The notes: generated by a model not told the origin, from the letters alone. 64,000 nucleotides of DNA from Rhizobium sullae (GCF_025200715.1 NZ_CP104143.1:310001-374000), one strand, 5' to 3'; shown: positions 21,105 through 31,750, numbered from the stretch's first letter. Translations and numbers: made by a program.

Positions 21105-22247
21105 ATGAAGTCACTTGGCAATATTCGCCGCACCTTCGCGCCTTGGGCCGATCCGGCTTCCAAACCGTTTATCTCCTTCAAGAACGTGACGAAGAAGTTC
21201 GGCGATTTTACCGCCGTGAATGATCTGTCGCTGAATATCTATCATCGCGAGTTCTTTGCATTGCTTGGTGCATCGGGTTGCGGCAAGTCGACACTGTTGC
21301 GCATGCTGGCGGGCTTCGAGCAGCCGACCTCCGGCGAAGTGATCCTCGATGGCACGAACCTGGCAGGTACCCCGCCCTACAGGCGGCCCGTCAACATGAT
21401 GTTCCAGTCCTACGCGCTCTTTCCCCACATGACGGTAGAGAAGAACATCGCCTTCGGCCTTCGCCAGGACGGCATGCCGAAGGACGAGATTATCGAGCGC
21501 GTTTTGCAGATGCTGAAGATGGTGAAGTTGGAGCAGTTCGCCTCCCGCAAACCGAACCAGCTTTCCGGCGGGCAGCGTCAGCGCGTGGCGCTCGCCCGCT
21601 CGCTCGCCAAGCGTCCGAAAGTGCTGCTGCTCGACGAACCGCTCGGCGCGCTCGATAAGAAGCTGCGCGAGGAAACGCAGTTCGAGCTCATGGATCTTCA
21701 GCAGAATCTCGGCCTCACCTTCGTCGTCGTGACGCATGACCAAGAAGAGGCGATGACGATGGCGGATCGCATCGCCGTTATGAGCCACGGCAAGGTCGTC
21801 CAGGTGGCGACGCCGGCGGAAATCTACGAGGCGCCGAACTCGCGATTCGTTGCGGATTTCATCGGCGATGTGAACATCTTCGACGGCCAGGTGACCGCCG
21901 CCGAAGGCGACACAGTCGAGATTGCGGTCGAGAGCGGCTTTACCATCAAGGTCGCGACATCTGACAAGCCTGCAAAGGGCAGCAACGCCGGCTTTGCGGT
22001 CCGTCCGGAAAAACTGAAGGTGCTCCGTCATCCGCCGCCAAACCCATCCGTCAATGCGGCTTCCGGTGAACTCTGGGACATCGGCTACCTCGGCGACATG
22101 ACGGTCTTCCACGTCAAGCTGAAGAGCGGCAAGGTCGTGAAGGCCTCCTCGCTCAACGCGCAGCGCGCGGTCGACGATCCCTTCACATACGATCAGGAAG
22201 TCTGGATCTCCTTCGCCGATGATGCCGGCGTGCTTCTGAGGGATTGA
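21105..22247 (+). CDS. potG: Polyamine ABC transporter, ATP-binding protein
   Basis: A 380-residue ATPase with Walker A GASGCGKST near residue 60, Q-loop MMFQSYALFP, signature LSGGQRQRVALARSL, Walker B LLLDEPLGALD and switch THDQEEA, then a TOBE domain with FAVRPEKL. The start at the ATG at 21105 gives the usual PotG N-terminus; the same frame is open upstream through potF but is not coding. The stop is three bases before potH. Confidence 0.92.
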   Translation: MKSLGNIRRTFAPWADPASKPFISFKNVTKKFGDFTAVNDLSLNIYHREFFALLGASGCGKSTLLRMLAGFEQPTSGEVILDGTNLAGTPPYRRPVNMMFQSYALFPHMTVEKNIAFGLRQDGMPKDEIIERVLQMLKMVKLEQFASRKPNQLSGGQRQRVALARSLAKRPKVLLLDEPLGALDKKLREETQFELMDLQQNLGLTFVVVTHDQEEAMTMADRIAVMSHGKVVQVATPAEIYEAPNSRFVADFIGDVNIFDGQVTAAEGDTVEIAVESGFTIKVATSDKPAKGSNAGFAVRPEKLKVLRHPPPNPSVNAASGELWDIGYLGDMTVFHVKLKSGKVVKASSLNAQRAVDDPFTYDQEVWISFADDAGVLLRD

Positions 22248-22250
22248 TCC

Positions 22251-23162
22251 ATGGGCAAGCTCGGTTCCGCGATCTACAGCCGCCTTGTGATCATCATTCC
22301 CTATGCCTGGCTGCTCATCTTCTTCCTCGCGCCGTTCTTCATCGTCTTCCGCATCTCGATGTCGACGACGGCGATCGCGATGCCGCCCTATATGCCCGTC
22401 TTCTCGCCCGGCGACGGCTGGGCCGGCTTCTGGGACAAGGTATCGACCTTGTCCTTCGACAATTACAACTATCTCATCGATGATCCGCTGTATTTCAACG
22501 CCTATGTCTCGAGCGTCGTCATTGCCGGGATTTCGACTTTTCTCACACTGCTCATCGCTTATCCGATCGCCTATGGCATGGCGCAGGCCCCGCGCAGCAT
22601 TCGCCCGACACTGCTCATGCTCGTTATCCTGCCGTTCTGGACGAGCTTCCTGATCCGCGTCTACGCCTGGATCGCGATCCTGAAGCCGGAAGGCTTGCTG
22701 AACCAGGTGCTGCTCGCCAGCGGCATCATCGACAGTCCGCTCATCATCCTGAACACCAACATCGCGGTCTATATCGGCATCATATACTCCTACCTGCCGT
22801 TCATGGTGCTGCCACTCTATTCCTCGCTGGAGAAGATGGACGGCACCTTGGTCGAGGCCGCGCAGGATCTCGGCTGCCCGCCGATCACGGCCTTCTGGCG
22901 CGTCACGTTCCGACTGTCGCTACCCGGTGTTATCGCCGGCTGCATGCTGGTTTTCATCCCGGCCGTCGGCGAATTCGTCATCCCCGACTTGCTCGGCGGA
23001 TCGCAGACGCTGATGATCGGCAAGACGCTTTGGAGCGAGTTCAATTCGAACCGCGATTGGCCGGTCTCCTCCGCGGTGGCGACGATCCTGCTTTTGATCC
23101 TGGTGATCCCGATCGTCTTCTTCCAGAACGCGCAAGCCAAAGCCGACGAGCAGGGGAGGTAA
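22251..23162 (+). CDS. potH: Polyamine ABC transporter, permease
   Basis: A 303-residue inner-membrane permease with about six helices. The EAA loop LVEAAQDLGCPPITAFWRVT near residue 203 docks the ATPase. It has the N-terminal extension typical of PotH/PotB and is packed three bases from both neighbours. Confidence 0.92.
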   Translation: MGKLGSAIYSRLVIIIPYAWLLIFFLAPFFIVFRISMSTTAIAMPPYMPVFSPGDGWAGFWDKVSTLSFDNYNYLIDDPLYFNAYVSSVVIAGISTFLTLLIAYPIAYGMAQAPRSIRPTLLMLVILPFWTSFLIRVYAWIAILKPEGLLNQVLLASGIIDSPLIILNTNIAVYIGIIYSYLPFMVLPLYSSLEKMDGTLVEAAQDLGCPPITAFWRVTFRLSLPGVIAGCMLVFIPAVGEFVIPDLLGGSQTLMIGKTLWSEFNSNRDWPVSSAVATILLLILVIPIVFFQNAQAKADEQGR

Positions 23163-23165
23163 GCC

Positions 23166-23984
23166 ATGCTGCAATGGACCCGCTTCAATATCGTCTCGAT
23201 CACGCTCGGCTTTGCCTTCCTCTATCTGCCGATCGTGCTGCTCGTGATCTTCTCGTTCAACGAGTCGAAACTCGTCACCGTCTGGGGCGGCTTCTCGACG
23301 AAATGGTACACGCAGTTGCTGTATAATCAGGCGCTGCTCGATGCCGCCTGGGTGACGGTGCGCGTCGGCGTGCTCTCCGCCACGCTGGCGACGGTTCTCG
23401 GCACGCTCGCGGCGCTCACGCTCGTGCGCTATCGGCGCTTTCGCGGCCGCATGCTTTTCTCAGGGATGGTCTACGCGCCGCTCGTCATGCCGGAGGTGAT
23501 TACGGGTCTTTCGCTGCTCCTGCTCTTCGTGGCGATCGGATTTGACCGTGGCTTTTGGACGATCACGCTGGCGCATACGACGCTGACGATGTGCTTCGTG
23601 GCGGTCGTCGTGCAGTCGCGCTTGGTGAGTTTCGATCATTCGATCGAAGAAGCGGCGCAGGACCTCGGCGCTCCGCCGGTTCGGACTTTCTTCGAGGTGA
23701 CGCTGCCGATCATTGCGCCTGCCGTCTTCTCTGGCTGGATTCTGGCCTTTACGCTGTCGCTCGACGACCTTGTGATTGCGAGCTTTACGTCAGGTCCGGG
23801 CGCCACGACCCTGCCGATGCGAATTTATAGCCAGGTCCGTCTTGGCGTGACCCCTGAAATCAACGCGGTCTGCACGATCCTGATCGGCGTCGTGACGTTT
23901 GGCGTCATCTGCGCCTCGATCGTAACCAAGCGCCGCGAGGTGCAGCGGGAGCGCGATGAGCGTACGGCGGCGAACGCCGCCTGA
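23166..23984 (+). CDS. potI: Polyamine ABC transporter, permease
   Basis: A 272-residue permease, partner of PotH, with an EAA loop IEEAAQDLGAPPVRTFFEVT near residue 160 and the LSLDDLVIASFTSGPG segment typical of PotC/PotI. It is last in the operon; its stop is one base from the stop of a convergent AsmA gene, leaving no room for a separate terminator. Confidence 0.92.
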   Translation: MLQWTRFNIVSITLGFAFLYLPIVLLVIFSFNESKLVTVWGGFSTKWYTQLLYNQALLDAAWVTVRVGVLSATLATVLGTLAALTLVRYRRFRGRMLFSGMVYAPLVMPEVITGLSLLLLFVAIGFDRGFWTITLAHTTLTMCFVAVVVQSRLVSFDHSIEEAAQDLGAPPVRTFFEVTLPIIAPAVFSGWILAFTLSLDDLVIASFTSGPGATTLPMRIYSQVRLGVTPEINAVCTILIGVVTFGVICASIVTKRREVQRERDERTAANAA

Positions 23985-23985
23985 A

Positions 23986-25875
23986 TCACTGGACGCCGGG
24001 AGCCTGCTGATCGATCACCGGCACCGGCGAAATCACCGGATTCGGCCAAGAGCCGCCGACGAAGAACGGCAGGGGCGGCAATTCTGCCGTTTTGGCGGCA
24101 TCCGTCGCCTGCAGCGATCCGGAAAGGGCCAGTCCGTTGGATTCATATGGGATGATGCCCGAAAGGGTCAGCGTCTCGTCTGCGCCTTGAACGCTGACGC
24201 CGCGAAGCTCCGCCGAGCCATCCGCGAGGGTAGCGCTTATGTCGATACCGTTGAAGTCGAATGCCCGGCCCGAAACGGCACTCAGCGGGAAGAATTTCTG
24301 CAGCGCGGCCTGGCTTCGGATGGCTTCGGCGTCAAGACCGGCAATCGAGCCCGCGTTGCCATGGAACGTCAGCTGTCCGCTCACGTCGGCAGCGCCTGCC
24401 GTCCAGATTGGCTTGCTGGTTTTCAGCGAAATGTCGAGCGATCCGCTCGCGAGCGGTAGCGGACCCTTCAACTGTAGCCGCTCGGTCAACCCCGCAAAAT
24501 CGGCGCCGCGGATCAAAACTTGCAGCTTGCCGCCGCCGTCGAAGTCCCCGCGCATTGCCTCGAGATGCGCCGTCATTTCGCCGCCTTCGAACTGGCTGTC
24601 GCCGATATCGAATTTGGCCTCGTTGCTGGAAACGATGATGCTTGCCCCGACATCGGAGAGCTGGAAAGGCGGAAGCTGCATTCCCTTGGCGGAAAGCCTG
24701 AGGTCGACATCAAGCTTTTGCAGCGGACCGCCGTCTTCCGGCGCGCCTGCCTCGCCAGCGGCCAGACGAAGGGCAAAGGCGTCGAAGAAGGGCTTGAGGT
24801 TCATATGGTCGAAGGCCAGCGTGCCGCCGAGCTTTGCCCGCGCGTTCGTGCCAACGGAAATGTCCATGACGCCGGTCGCATTCGCATCGTTGAGCCCAAG
24901 CGCGACTTCATTGAAGCGCAGTCCATTGGCGGCGGAAAATACATCGCTCTCGATCGAAAACGATCTCAGCGTCTCGATGCCCGGAATGGATTTGCCGGAC
25001 CAGGCCAATAGCGCTGGCAGGTCCGGAATATTGACCGCCGTGTTGCCGGACAGTCCGGCGAGGCTGGAGATACCGCCAATACCGGTGAATTCTGCCGTTA
25101 TGAGCCTGGAGGTGAGCGCGGTTTTGATCTGAGCAACCTTGCCGCCGAAAATCAGTAGCGGGCTGTTGGAAGAGAAGTCGAGCTTCAGGTCTTCGCCGCT
25201 CGTTCTCGCGATCAGCACCGCCGTCATCTGGCTTGAAAGCCGCGGCCAGGTGATATCGGCGGTTACGCCTTCGAAATGATAGGTCTTGCCGCTCGCAAGA
25301 TCGGCGACATTGAGCGTGCCGTCCTCGACGGTGATTGCACCGATGGTTGCGTCGAGCCTTTGATCGAGGATTTCGGTACCGCCTTCCTGGCGCGCGCCGT
25401 CGATCGCCTTCGCAAGCTGCCCCGCATAGGTCCAGTCGATCAGCCCTTGCTGGTCGCGCGTAAGGGAAAGATTGGGGCGCAGCAGATGGAACTCGTGAAA
25501 GCTGGCACGGCCGCGAATGGCGTCGATGAGGCTGAAATCGGCCGAAAGGCTCTCGATCGTGCCGAGCAGCTTGTTGCCGCTGCCTTCAGGCTGCCGGATG
25601 GTGATCTCATTCAACCTGATGCGCGGCGACGGCCAGAATTCCAGGACTGGCGTGCCCTTGATTTCGGCCTGATAGCCGGTCCATTTCGACACGACGTCCT
25701 CGATGCCGGAGCGCACCAGCCCGCTCGAAACGAGGTAGGGGGCTGCGACGCGCAGCGCCACGAAAACGATAGCGGCAATAAGGAGAAGGCCAGTTGCAAC
25801 CCGCGCAAACCCGGGCAGCCAGCGGGAAACGGGTATCATCTTGCGCCGCCATTTTGGTTGTCTTGACGTACCCAT
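23986..25875 (-). CDS. AsmA-family protein
   Basis: A 629-residue protein anchored by one N-terminal helix (residues about 20-42), followed by a long beta-rich repeat region with the AsmA pattern SGIEDVVSKWTGYQAEIKG and PSPRIRLNEITI. AsmA-like proteins lie in the periplasm and are linked to outer-membrane lipid transport and assembly. The start at 25875 (GGCGGAGC upstream) is preferred over a longer reading to 25983. The family assignment is good; the specific role is unknown. Confidence 0.78.
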   Translation of the reverse strand: MGTSRQPKWRRKMIPVSRWLPGFARVATGLLLIAAIVFVALRVAAPYLVSSGLVRSGIEDVVSKWTGYQAEIKGTPVLEFWPSPRIRLNEITIRQPEGSGNKLLGTIESLSADFSLIDAIRGRASFHEFHLLRPNLSLTRDQQGLIDWTYAGQLAKAIDGARQEGGTEILDQRLDATIGAITVEDGTLNVADLASGKTYHFEGVTADITWPRLSSQMTAVLIARTSGEDLKLDFSSNSPLLIFGGKVAQIKTALTSRLITAEFTGIGGISSLAGLSGNTAVNIPDLPALLAWSGKSIPGIETLRSFSIESDVFSAANGLRFNEVALGLNDANATGVMDISVGTNARAKLGGTLAFDHMNLKPFFDAFALRLAAGEAGAPEDGGPLQKLDVDLRLSAKGMQLPPFQLSDVGASIIVSSNEAKFDIGDSQFEGGEMTAHLEAMRGDFDGGGKLQVLIRGADFAGLTERLQLKGPLPLASGSLDISLKTSKPIWTAGAADVSGQLTFHGNAGSIAGLDAEAIRSQAALQKFFPLSAVSGRAFDFNGIDISATLADGSAELRGVSVQGADETLTLSGIIPYESNGLALSGSLQATDAAKTAELPPLPFFVGGSWPNPVISPVPVIDQQAPGVQ

Positions 25876-26037
25876 AAGCTCCGCCAGTATTTTCAGCTGC
25901 TTATCCGTTATGTGCTGATTTCGCCGGATATATGAAACGGCGGATAGATGCAAATCCGGAGAGCCGCGTCCGGGGCGATGCACACTTTATAATGCGGTGC
26001 AGCATGGTATATAGCAAATAATAGGGGAGGAGATTGA

Positions 26038-27990
26038 ATGAGTGATACAGTGCCGCTTTGGGTACCTTCGAGAGAGTCGATTGAAGCAAGCCCGATGCAT
26101 GCCTTCATGCAGCGCTGCAACGCCGAGTTTGGTCTGAAGCTCGAAACCTATCCGGACCTTCACGCTTGGTCGATCGCTGAGCGCGAAAAGTTCTGGACCT
26201 CGGTTTGGGCATTCTGTGGCGTGAAGGGGGAGCAAGGCGCACGAGCGCTCGCCGATGGCGATCTCATGCTCAAGGCTCGCTTCTTTCCTGATGCGAAACT
26301 GAATTTCGCCGAGAACCTGCTATCGAGCGAAGGGCCGGCTGACGCAATCGTCTTCCGCGGCGAGGACAAAGTCGAATATCGCTGGTCGTGGGACCGGCTC
26401 CACGCGCTCGTATCACGGCTGCAGCAGGCCTATCGCGCGCTTGGTATCGGCGAGGGGGATCGCATCGCCGCGATGATGCCGAACATGCCGGAAACGGTCG
26501 CCTGCATGCTGGCTGCCGCTTCGATTGGCGCCATCTGGTCGTCCTGTTCACCGGATTTTGGCGAACAGGGTGTCCTCGACCGCTTCGGTCAAATCGGCCC
26601 CAAGCTATTCATTGCCTGCGACGCCTATTGGTATGGTGGCAAGCTGCAGGACGTTAAGGCGAAGGTTGCTGCGGTCGCAAAGAGCCTCGGCGCTCCGGCG
26701 GTGGTTGTCCGCTATGCCGGCGATGCCGCAGCGGTTGCGGGCGAAACGCCCAAATCAAAGACGCTGGAAGAATTCATTAGGCCGTACCAGCCCAAAGCCG
26801 TCGAGTTCGTGCGGCTTCCTTTTGAGCATCCGCTTTATATTCTCTTCTCCTCCGGCACCACCGGCGTGCCAAAATGCATCGTTCATTCCGCCGGCGGCAC
26901 GCTGCTGCAGCATCTGAAGGAGCATGTGCTGCATTGCGGTTTGAAGCGGGGCGAAAAGCTCTTCTATTTCACCACATGCGGCTGGATGATGTGGAATTGG
27001 CTGATGAGCGGCCTTGCCACCGGCGTCACGCTCTGCCTGTTCGACGGCTCGCCCTTCGCGCCGGACGGCAATGTGTTGTTCGATTATGCGCAGGCTGAAA
27101 AATTCGCGGTCTTCGGCACGTCCGCAAAATATATCGATGCGGTGCGCAAGGGCGGGCTGACGCCGCGGACCACCCACGATCTTTCGAGCCTGCGTCTGAT
27201 GACATCCACGGGATCGCCCCTTTCGCCCGAAGGCTTCACCTTCGTCTACGAGGGCATCAAAGAAGACATCCAGCTGGCCTCGATCTCGGGCGGCACGGAT
27301 ATCGTCTCCTGCTTCGTGCTCGGCAATCCGCTGCAGCCTGTCTGGCGCGGCGAAATTCAGGGAGCGGGCCTCGGCCTTGCCGTCGACGTATGGGACGATG
27401 AAGGCAAGCCCGTCCGCCAACAGAAGGGTGAACTGGTCTGCACTAAGGCCTTCCCGTCGATGCCGGCCGGCTTCTGGAACGATCCGGACGGCGCGAAATA
27501 CAAGGCGGCCTATTTCGAGCGCTTCGACAATGTCTGGTGTCATGGCGATTTTGCCGAATGGACCGAGCATGGGGGTCTCGTCATTCATGGCCGCTCCGAC
27601 GCGACGCTGAACCCCGGCGGTGTGCGAATCGGCACCGCCGAGATCTACAATCAGGTCGAGCAAATGGAGGAAGTGGCCGAAGCGCTCTGCATCGGCCAGG
27701 ATTGGGAGGACGATGTGCGCGTGGTGCTTTTCGTTCGCCTCGCGCCGGGTGCAGCCTTGACGGACGAACTCGTCAAAGCCATCAAGAGCCGCATCCGCAC
27801 CGGCACCTCGCCGCGCCATGTGCCGGCGAAGATCATCGCGGTCCCTGATATTCCGCGCACGAAATCCGGCAAGATCGTCGAGCTGGCGGTGCGCGAGGTC
27901 GTGCATGGCCGGCCGGTGAAGAACAAGGAGGCGCTCGCCAATCCCGAGGCGCTCGACCTGTTCGTCGGGCTCGAGGAATTGCGCTTCTGA
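26038..27990 (+). CDS. acsA2: Acetoacetyl-CoA synthetase
   Basis: A 650-residue ANL-superfamily ligase activating acetoacetate to acetoacetyl-CoA with ATP. The AMP-binding motif [15 protein letters not shown] is near residue 280, GGTDIVSCF near 420, and the C-terminal lysine motif [14 protein letters not shown] near 610. Motifs and length fit acetoacetyl-CoA rather than acetyl-CoA synthetases. AGGGGAGGAGA precedes the ATG. In S. meliloti the equivalent gene is needed for using acetoacetate and hydroxybutyrate, which fits the nearby phasin and isocitrate lyase genes. Confidence 0.92.
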   Translation: MSDTVPLWVPSRESIEASPMHAFMQRCNAEFGLKLETYPDLHAWSIAEREKFWTSVWAFCGVKGEQGARALADGDLMLKARFFPDAKLNFAENLLSSEGPADAIVFRGEDKVEYRWSWDRLHALVSRLQQAYRALGIGEGDRIAAMMPNMPETVACMLAAASIGAIWSSCSPDFGEQGVLDRFGQIGPKLFIACDAYWYGGKLQDVKAKVAAVAKSLGAPAVVVRYAGDAAAVAGETPKSKTLEEFIRPYQPKAVEFVRLPFEHPLYILFSSGTTGVPKCIVHSAGGTLLQHLKEHVLHCGLKRGEKLFYFTTCGWMMWNWLMSGLATGVTLCLFDGSPFAPDGNVLFDYAQAEKFAVFGTSAKYIDAVRKGGLTPRTTHDLSSLRLMTSTGSPLSPEGFTFVYEGIKEDIQLASISGGTDIVSCFVLGNPLQPVWRGEIQGAGLGLAVDVWDDEGKPVRQQKGELVCTKAFPSMPAGFWNDPDGAKYKAAYFERFDNVWCHGDFAEWTEHGGLVIHGRSDATLNPGGVRIGTAEIYNQVEQMEEVAEALCIGQDWEDDVRVVLFVRLAPGAALTDELVKAIKSRIRTGTSPRHVPAKIIAVPDIPRTKSGKIVELAVREVVHGRPVKNKEALANPEALDLFVGLEELRF

Positions 27991-28069
27991 CTTCAATCAA
28001 ATGCAGTGGAAACTACAAGCTTTCACCGTTCATAGCTTCATCGGCCAGGAAACCTTTTATTAAGAAAGG

Positions 28070-28213
28070 TTTGTCAAAGGTAAAGGTAACTTAGGGCTGC
28101 AAATGAACAACGCGGCTTGGGGGCCACCGGGCTCCCCGAAACATGATGTTGATCGACTAAGATCTTGTTGAACAGCACCAAACTCCAGGCAGCCTTTCTC
28201 GGCTGCCTTTTTT
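28070..28213 (+). ncRNA. Possible small RNA or long 3' UTR after acsA2
   Basis: The 3' boundary is the terminator above. The segment contains GGGGGCCACCGGGCTCCCCG (28119-28138), able to form a hairpin exposing C-rich bases that could pair with Shine-Dalgarno sequences, and has no plausible reading frame. The 5' end is a guess; no clear promoter was found. Confidence 0.25.
28188..28213 (+). terminator. Rho-independent terminator downstream of acsA2
   Basis: GGCAGCC, six bases, GGCTGCC, T6. It stands about 200 bases after the acsA2 stop, so it ends either a long 3' UTR or a separate small RNA, just before the convergent cbrA stop. Confidence 0.8.
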
Positions 28214-28216
28214 GAT

Positions 28217-31200
28217 TCAGCCTGCCAGCACGCGCTGCGACGGGAAGGTGACCTCCACAAGCGTGCCCTCGTTCGGCGCCGAATTGATCGAGAAGATCGC
28301 CCGGTTTGCATCCACCATCGCTTTGGTCAGCGGTAGGCCGAGACCCGTGCCGTCGCCGCGGTGGCGCGACTGCGTGGAAACCTGCCGGAACGGCTTCATC
28401 GCCTGGTCGAGTTCGCTGCGCGTCATGCCGATGCCGGTATCGCGCACGCGCAGCACGACGCTGCCACTGGCTTCATACGACGTCGATACGACGATCTGGC
28501 CGCCCGACGGGGTGAAGCGGATGGCGTTGGAAAGGATGTTGAGGGCGATCTGCTTGATCGAACGGAGATCGGCAACGACATTCGGAACCGACTGCGACAG
28601 CGCCGTTCGGATGATGACGCGCTGGCCGTTCGCCTGCGGCTGGACCAGCGCCACGGCTTCCGAAATCGCCTCGTTGAGGCCGACGGATGCGAAATCGAGA
28701 TCCATCTCGCCCGCTTCGATCTTCGAGATATCGAGCAGGTCGTTGACGATATCGAGCACATGGCGACCGGAGCGGCCGATGTCGTTTGCATATTCGATGT
28801 AGCGCGGATGGCCGATCGGCCCGAAGCGCTCGCTCGCCATCATGTCCGAGAAGCCGATGATGGCGTTGAGCGGCGTGCGGATTTCGTGGCTGATACGCGC
28901 CAGGAAATCCGTCTTGTGGGCGTTCGCCGTTTCAGCGGCGCCCTTGGCATTGCGAAGCTCGTCCTCGGTGCGCTTCCACTGCGTTATATCGCGGATGACG
29001 GCGCAATAACCGCTGGAGGAGGTCAGCCGGCCCATAGTCATGAACAGCGGCACGAAGCCGCCGGATGACTCACGCCCGATCACTTCGCGCCCGTCGTTCA
29101 GAACGCTGGCGACGCCATGGCCGGAAAGGCCGTTCAGATAGTCGAGCACCGCCTTCTGGCTCTCATGCGCGAAGAGCATTACGAAGGGCTTGCCGCGTGT
29201 TTCTTCCTCATCGTAGTTGAAAAGCGCGCTCGCCGAGCGGTTCATCGAACGGATGTCGCCCTCGGCGCCGATGACGACCACGCCGTCCGTCGCCGTCTCC
29301 AGGATGGAGCGAAGCTCTTCCACCTCGATCTGCAGTTTGGCAACCTTCTCGACCATGCGGTCGGAGCGGCTGTCCAGGCGTGCCTCTTCGTTCTGGGCCG
29401 GCGCCACGTCGCTGCCTTCGACCGGCATCAGCGCAAGCATGAGTGCGCTGGATTCTTCCCAGCGGATCGATTGAAGGCGGGCGGTGACCGGCATAAGTGT
29501 GTCGTCGGCCCTAACGAGCATCATTGCGCCCGGGCGTCCGGCTTTTTCGTCCAGGTCGCGGCGCTGCAGCAGCGCGTCGATCCCGCCGACATCGCTGAGA
29601 TCCTCAAGGGACGCATAGCCGGTCAGGCGCATGAATTCGGGATTGGCATGGATCAGCGCATCGCCAGCATGGACCAGCACGGCAACCGGCAACTGGTCGA
29701 CGGTGTCGGCCGATAGCCCGTCCGTCATCTTCACCCGCGGCGGAATGGCGCTGTGCAGCACTTCGATCGGGCTGAAGGTTTCGTGTAGGCCTTCGGTGGC
29801 ATCGTCCTCGTCCAGCTCGGACGGCTGAGTCGCCTCATCACCTTCGTCAGCAGATTCCGCCGTATCGGCCGGTTCTTCGGCGGCAATCGCACTCTCGAAG
29901 ACTGGCTCGTCCGGTTCGCCTTCGGTAGGCTCCACCGGTCCAGCAGCAGCCGCGCCCTCTGCGGGTGCGGGCTCCTCGTCGCGAACGCCGAAAGCTTCCA
30001 GCCGCTTGGCGATCTCGCGGAAGTTTGCCTGCTCTGCCGCGCTCAGCGTCGGACCCGCGCCATGGAGTTGAATGATCTTGTCCGTCAGCCGCCGGCTCGG
30101 CGTTTCCACGACACGCAGGGCTGGCCGCTCTTCGCGAGGCTCGGCTTCGGAGGCTGCCTCGGGCTCAAGTGCGGCGGCCGGCGCTTCCGGCTGAGGCTGC
30201 ACGTCAGATGCTTCTGGAGCAGCCTCTTCCGCAGATTTTTCCGGCGGCTGGTGGCTGGTCGGGTCGCGGCCGGCGGCATCCGGGCCGAGGGTCAGGCCGA
30301 GCGCCAACGGATCCTCGGTCGTGTCGGACAGCCGGACAACACCGAAGCCGCGGAAACCGTCGAATTCCCGGTTGCGCGTATAGGTAGGCAGCGCGGCGAG
30401 ATCGACCGGAACAATCAGGCTCGTTCCCTCGATCGGCCAATGGATTGTCTTGCCGGACCATGTGTCCCGGCGTTCGAGCGCGTCGGCGATCTTCCCTTCG
30501 GGATCGAGATTGAAGAGCGCCGAAATGTCAGAGAAGGCCGCGCCGATAATATTGGCAGCGTGCGGACCGACGGCATCTGCGAATTCGCCCGACACTTCGC
30601 TGAAGTGGCCGTCAGCATCGATCTTCCAGACAAAGCGCGTCGCCCGGCTGTTCGGCTTGAACTTAAAGCCCTCGGATACAGGCTTGCCCTCAGCCCTGTC
30701 TTCGCCGCCGGGCTCGGTTCCATGCCCTGGATTGTTTTTGGCAGGCTCGGCCTCGATCAGCGCTGAGGCGGGTTCCGTCCCGGTCTCCAGCTCCGCCGTA
30801 TCGCCTGCGACGGGCTCCGCCTCATCGACAGGAGGTCTTTCCGGCTCGGATAGGATAGGCTCCTGCTGCTCCTCATGGTCGGTGACTGGCTCATCCGCCG
30901 CTTCCGTTGCACTCTCGGCTTCCTCGCCGTCGACACTCTCCAGCGCCTCTTCCACATCCACGATGTCCGCAACAGCATCGAGCGCGTCGGCGAATTTCGC
31001 GCCCTTCGGCTCATCGATATGGTTAACGGCGGCTGTGGATAACGGTTCTTCCGGCGCTGCCGCGTCGATCGGGTCAAGATGGCCGAGCACGGTTTCGACG
31101 GCGAAGAGAAGATTCAGCGCCGGTTCGTCGCTGAGCTTACCGACGGCAGCGGGCAGGTAACCCTTGCCGGTGGCGACCGGCCGCTTGACGAGCCGGTCGG

Positions 31201-31750
31201 GATGGGTGCCCGCCAGACCAGTCAGCGCCTTCGCCGTCTGTTGGGTGATGCCGAGCGACGCAAAGCCGGGCGAGGAGGCAATGACTTCGCCTTCCGCGCC
31301 GATCACGGCCATGTGCGTATCGGGATCGTCGAGCCCCTCAAGCATTCGCGCTGCGGACTCCGCGGCGGAAAGCGGCTTTGAGGAAACGGGGACCGAGAAC
31401 AGAATGGCGCGCTCGCCGGAGGAGAGCCCAATCAGTTCGGCTGTTGCCTGCGCCGGCGCCCGCTGGAAGCCTTTGGCAATCCGGATCATCAGGTTCCTGC
31501 TGTCGCCGACCGCGGCGAGTTGGCGGGCCGTGGTCTCGATCTGACGGAAGGTGATGTCGGCGCGGTTCACGCCCTGATCGAGAAGATCATAGACCGCCGT
31601 CTGGCCGAAGAGTTCCGCGCCGGCGCCGTTGGCCCAGAGCAAACGGGAAAGGTCGGCCGAGAAAAGCAATAACGCTTCGCCGCGCGAAAAGCGTTCCCGC
31701 ACCCGCTGATGCACGGCGATGTCGATGAACGGGTACTGGACTGCGGGCAT
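28217..31750 (-). CDS. cbrA: Hybrid-length PAS sensor histidine kinase, CbrA type
   Basis: A 1177-residue cytoplasmic kinase. The N-terminal 230 residues have PAS-like segments, then a low-complexity Ala/Glu/Pro-rich stretch (about 240-350), a PAS-like segment (about 370-470), a second acidic linker (about 485-680), further PAS domains and the kinase core. The HisKA box SHEIRTPLNAIIGFSDMM has its histidine near 955; N box NAIRFTP near 1075, G1 DTGIGM near 1104, G2 GTGLGL near 1135. It has the PdhS/DivJ-like HisKA pattern. S. meliloti CbrA, beside acsA2 and phaP1, controls the DivK-CtrA cell-cycle relay and exopolysaccharide; orthology is inferred from architecture and neighbours. Confidence 0.82.
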   Translation of the reverse strand: MPAVQYPFIDIAVHQRVRERFSRGEALLLFSADLSRLLWANGAGAELFGQTAVYDLLDQGVNRADITFRQIETTARQLAAVGDSRNLMIRIAKGFQRAPAQATAELIGLSSGERAILFSVPVSSKPLSAAESAARMLEGLDDPDTHMAVIGAEGEVIASSPGFASLGITQQTAKALTGLAGTHPDRLVKRPVATGKGYLPAAVGKLSDEPALNLLFAVETVLGHLDPIDAAAPEEPLSTAAVNHIDEPKGAKFADALDAVADIVDVEEALESVDGEEAESATEAADEPVTDHEEQQEPILSEPERPPVDEAEPVAGDTAELETGTEPASALIEAEPAKNNPGHGTEPGGEDRAEGKPVSEGFKFKPNSRATRFVWKIDADGHFSEVSGEFADAVGPHAANIIGAAFSDISALFNLDPEGKIADALERRDTWSGKTIHWPIEGTSLIVPVDLAALPTYTRNREFDGFRGFGVVRLSDTTEDPLALGLTLGPDAAGRDPTSHQPPEKSAEEAAPEASDVQPQPEAPAAALEPEAASEAEPREERPALRVVETPSRRLTDKIIQLHGAGPTLSAAEQANFREIAKRLEAFGVRDEEPAPAEGAAAAGPVEPTEGEPDEPVFESAIAAEEPADTAESADEGDEATQPSELDEDDATEGLHETFSPIEVLHSAIPPRVKMTDGLSADTVDQLPVAVLVHAGDALIHANPEFMRLTGYASLEDLSDVGGIDALLQRRDLDEKAGRPGAMMLVRADDTLMPVTARLQSIRWEESSALMLALMPVEGSDVAPAQNEEARLDSRSDRMVEKVAKLQIEVEELRSILETATDGVVVIGAEGDIRSMNRSASALFNYDEEETRGKPFVMLFAHESQKAVLDYLNGLSGHGVASVLNDGREVIGRESSGGFVPLFMTMGRLTSSSGYCAVIRDITQWKRTEDELRNAKGAAETANAHKTDFLARISHEIRTPLNAIIGFSDMMASERFGPIGHPRYIEYANDIGRSGRHVLDIVNDLLDISKIEAGEMDLDFASVGLNEAISEAVALVQPQANGQRVIIRTALSQSVPNVVADLRSIKQIALNILSNAIRFTPSGGQIVVSTSYEASGSVVLRVRDTGIGMTRSELDQAMKPFRQVSTQSRHRGDGTGLGLPLTKAMVDANRAIFSINSAPNEGTLVEVTFPSQRVLAG

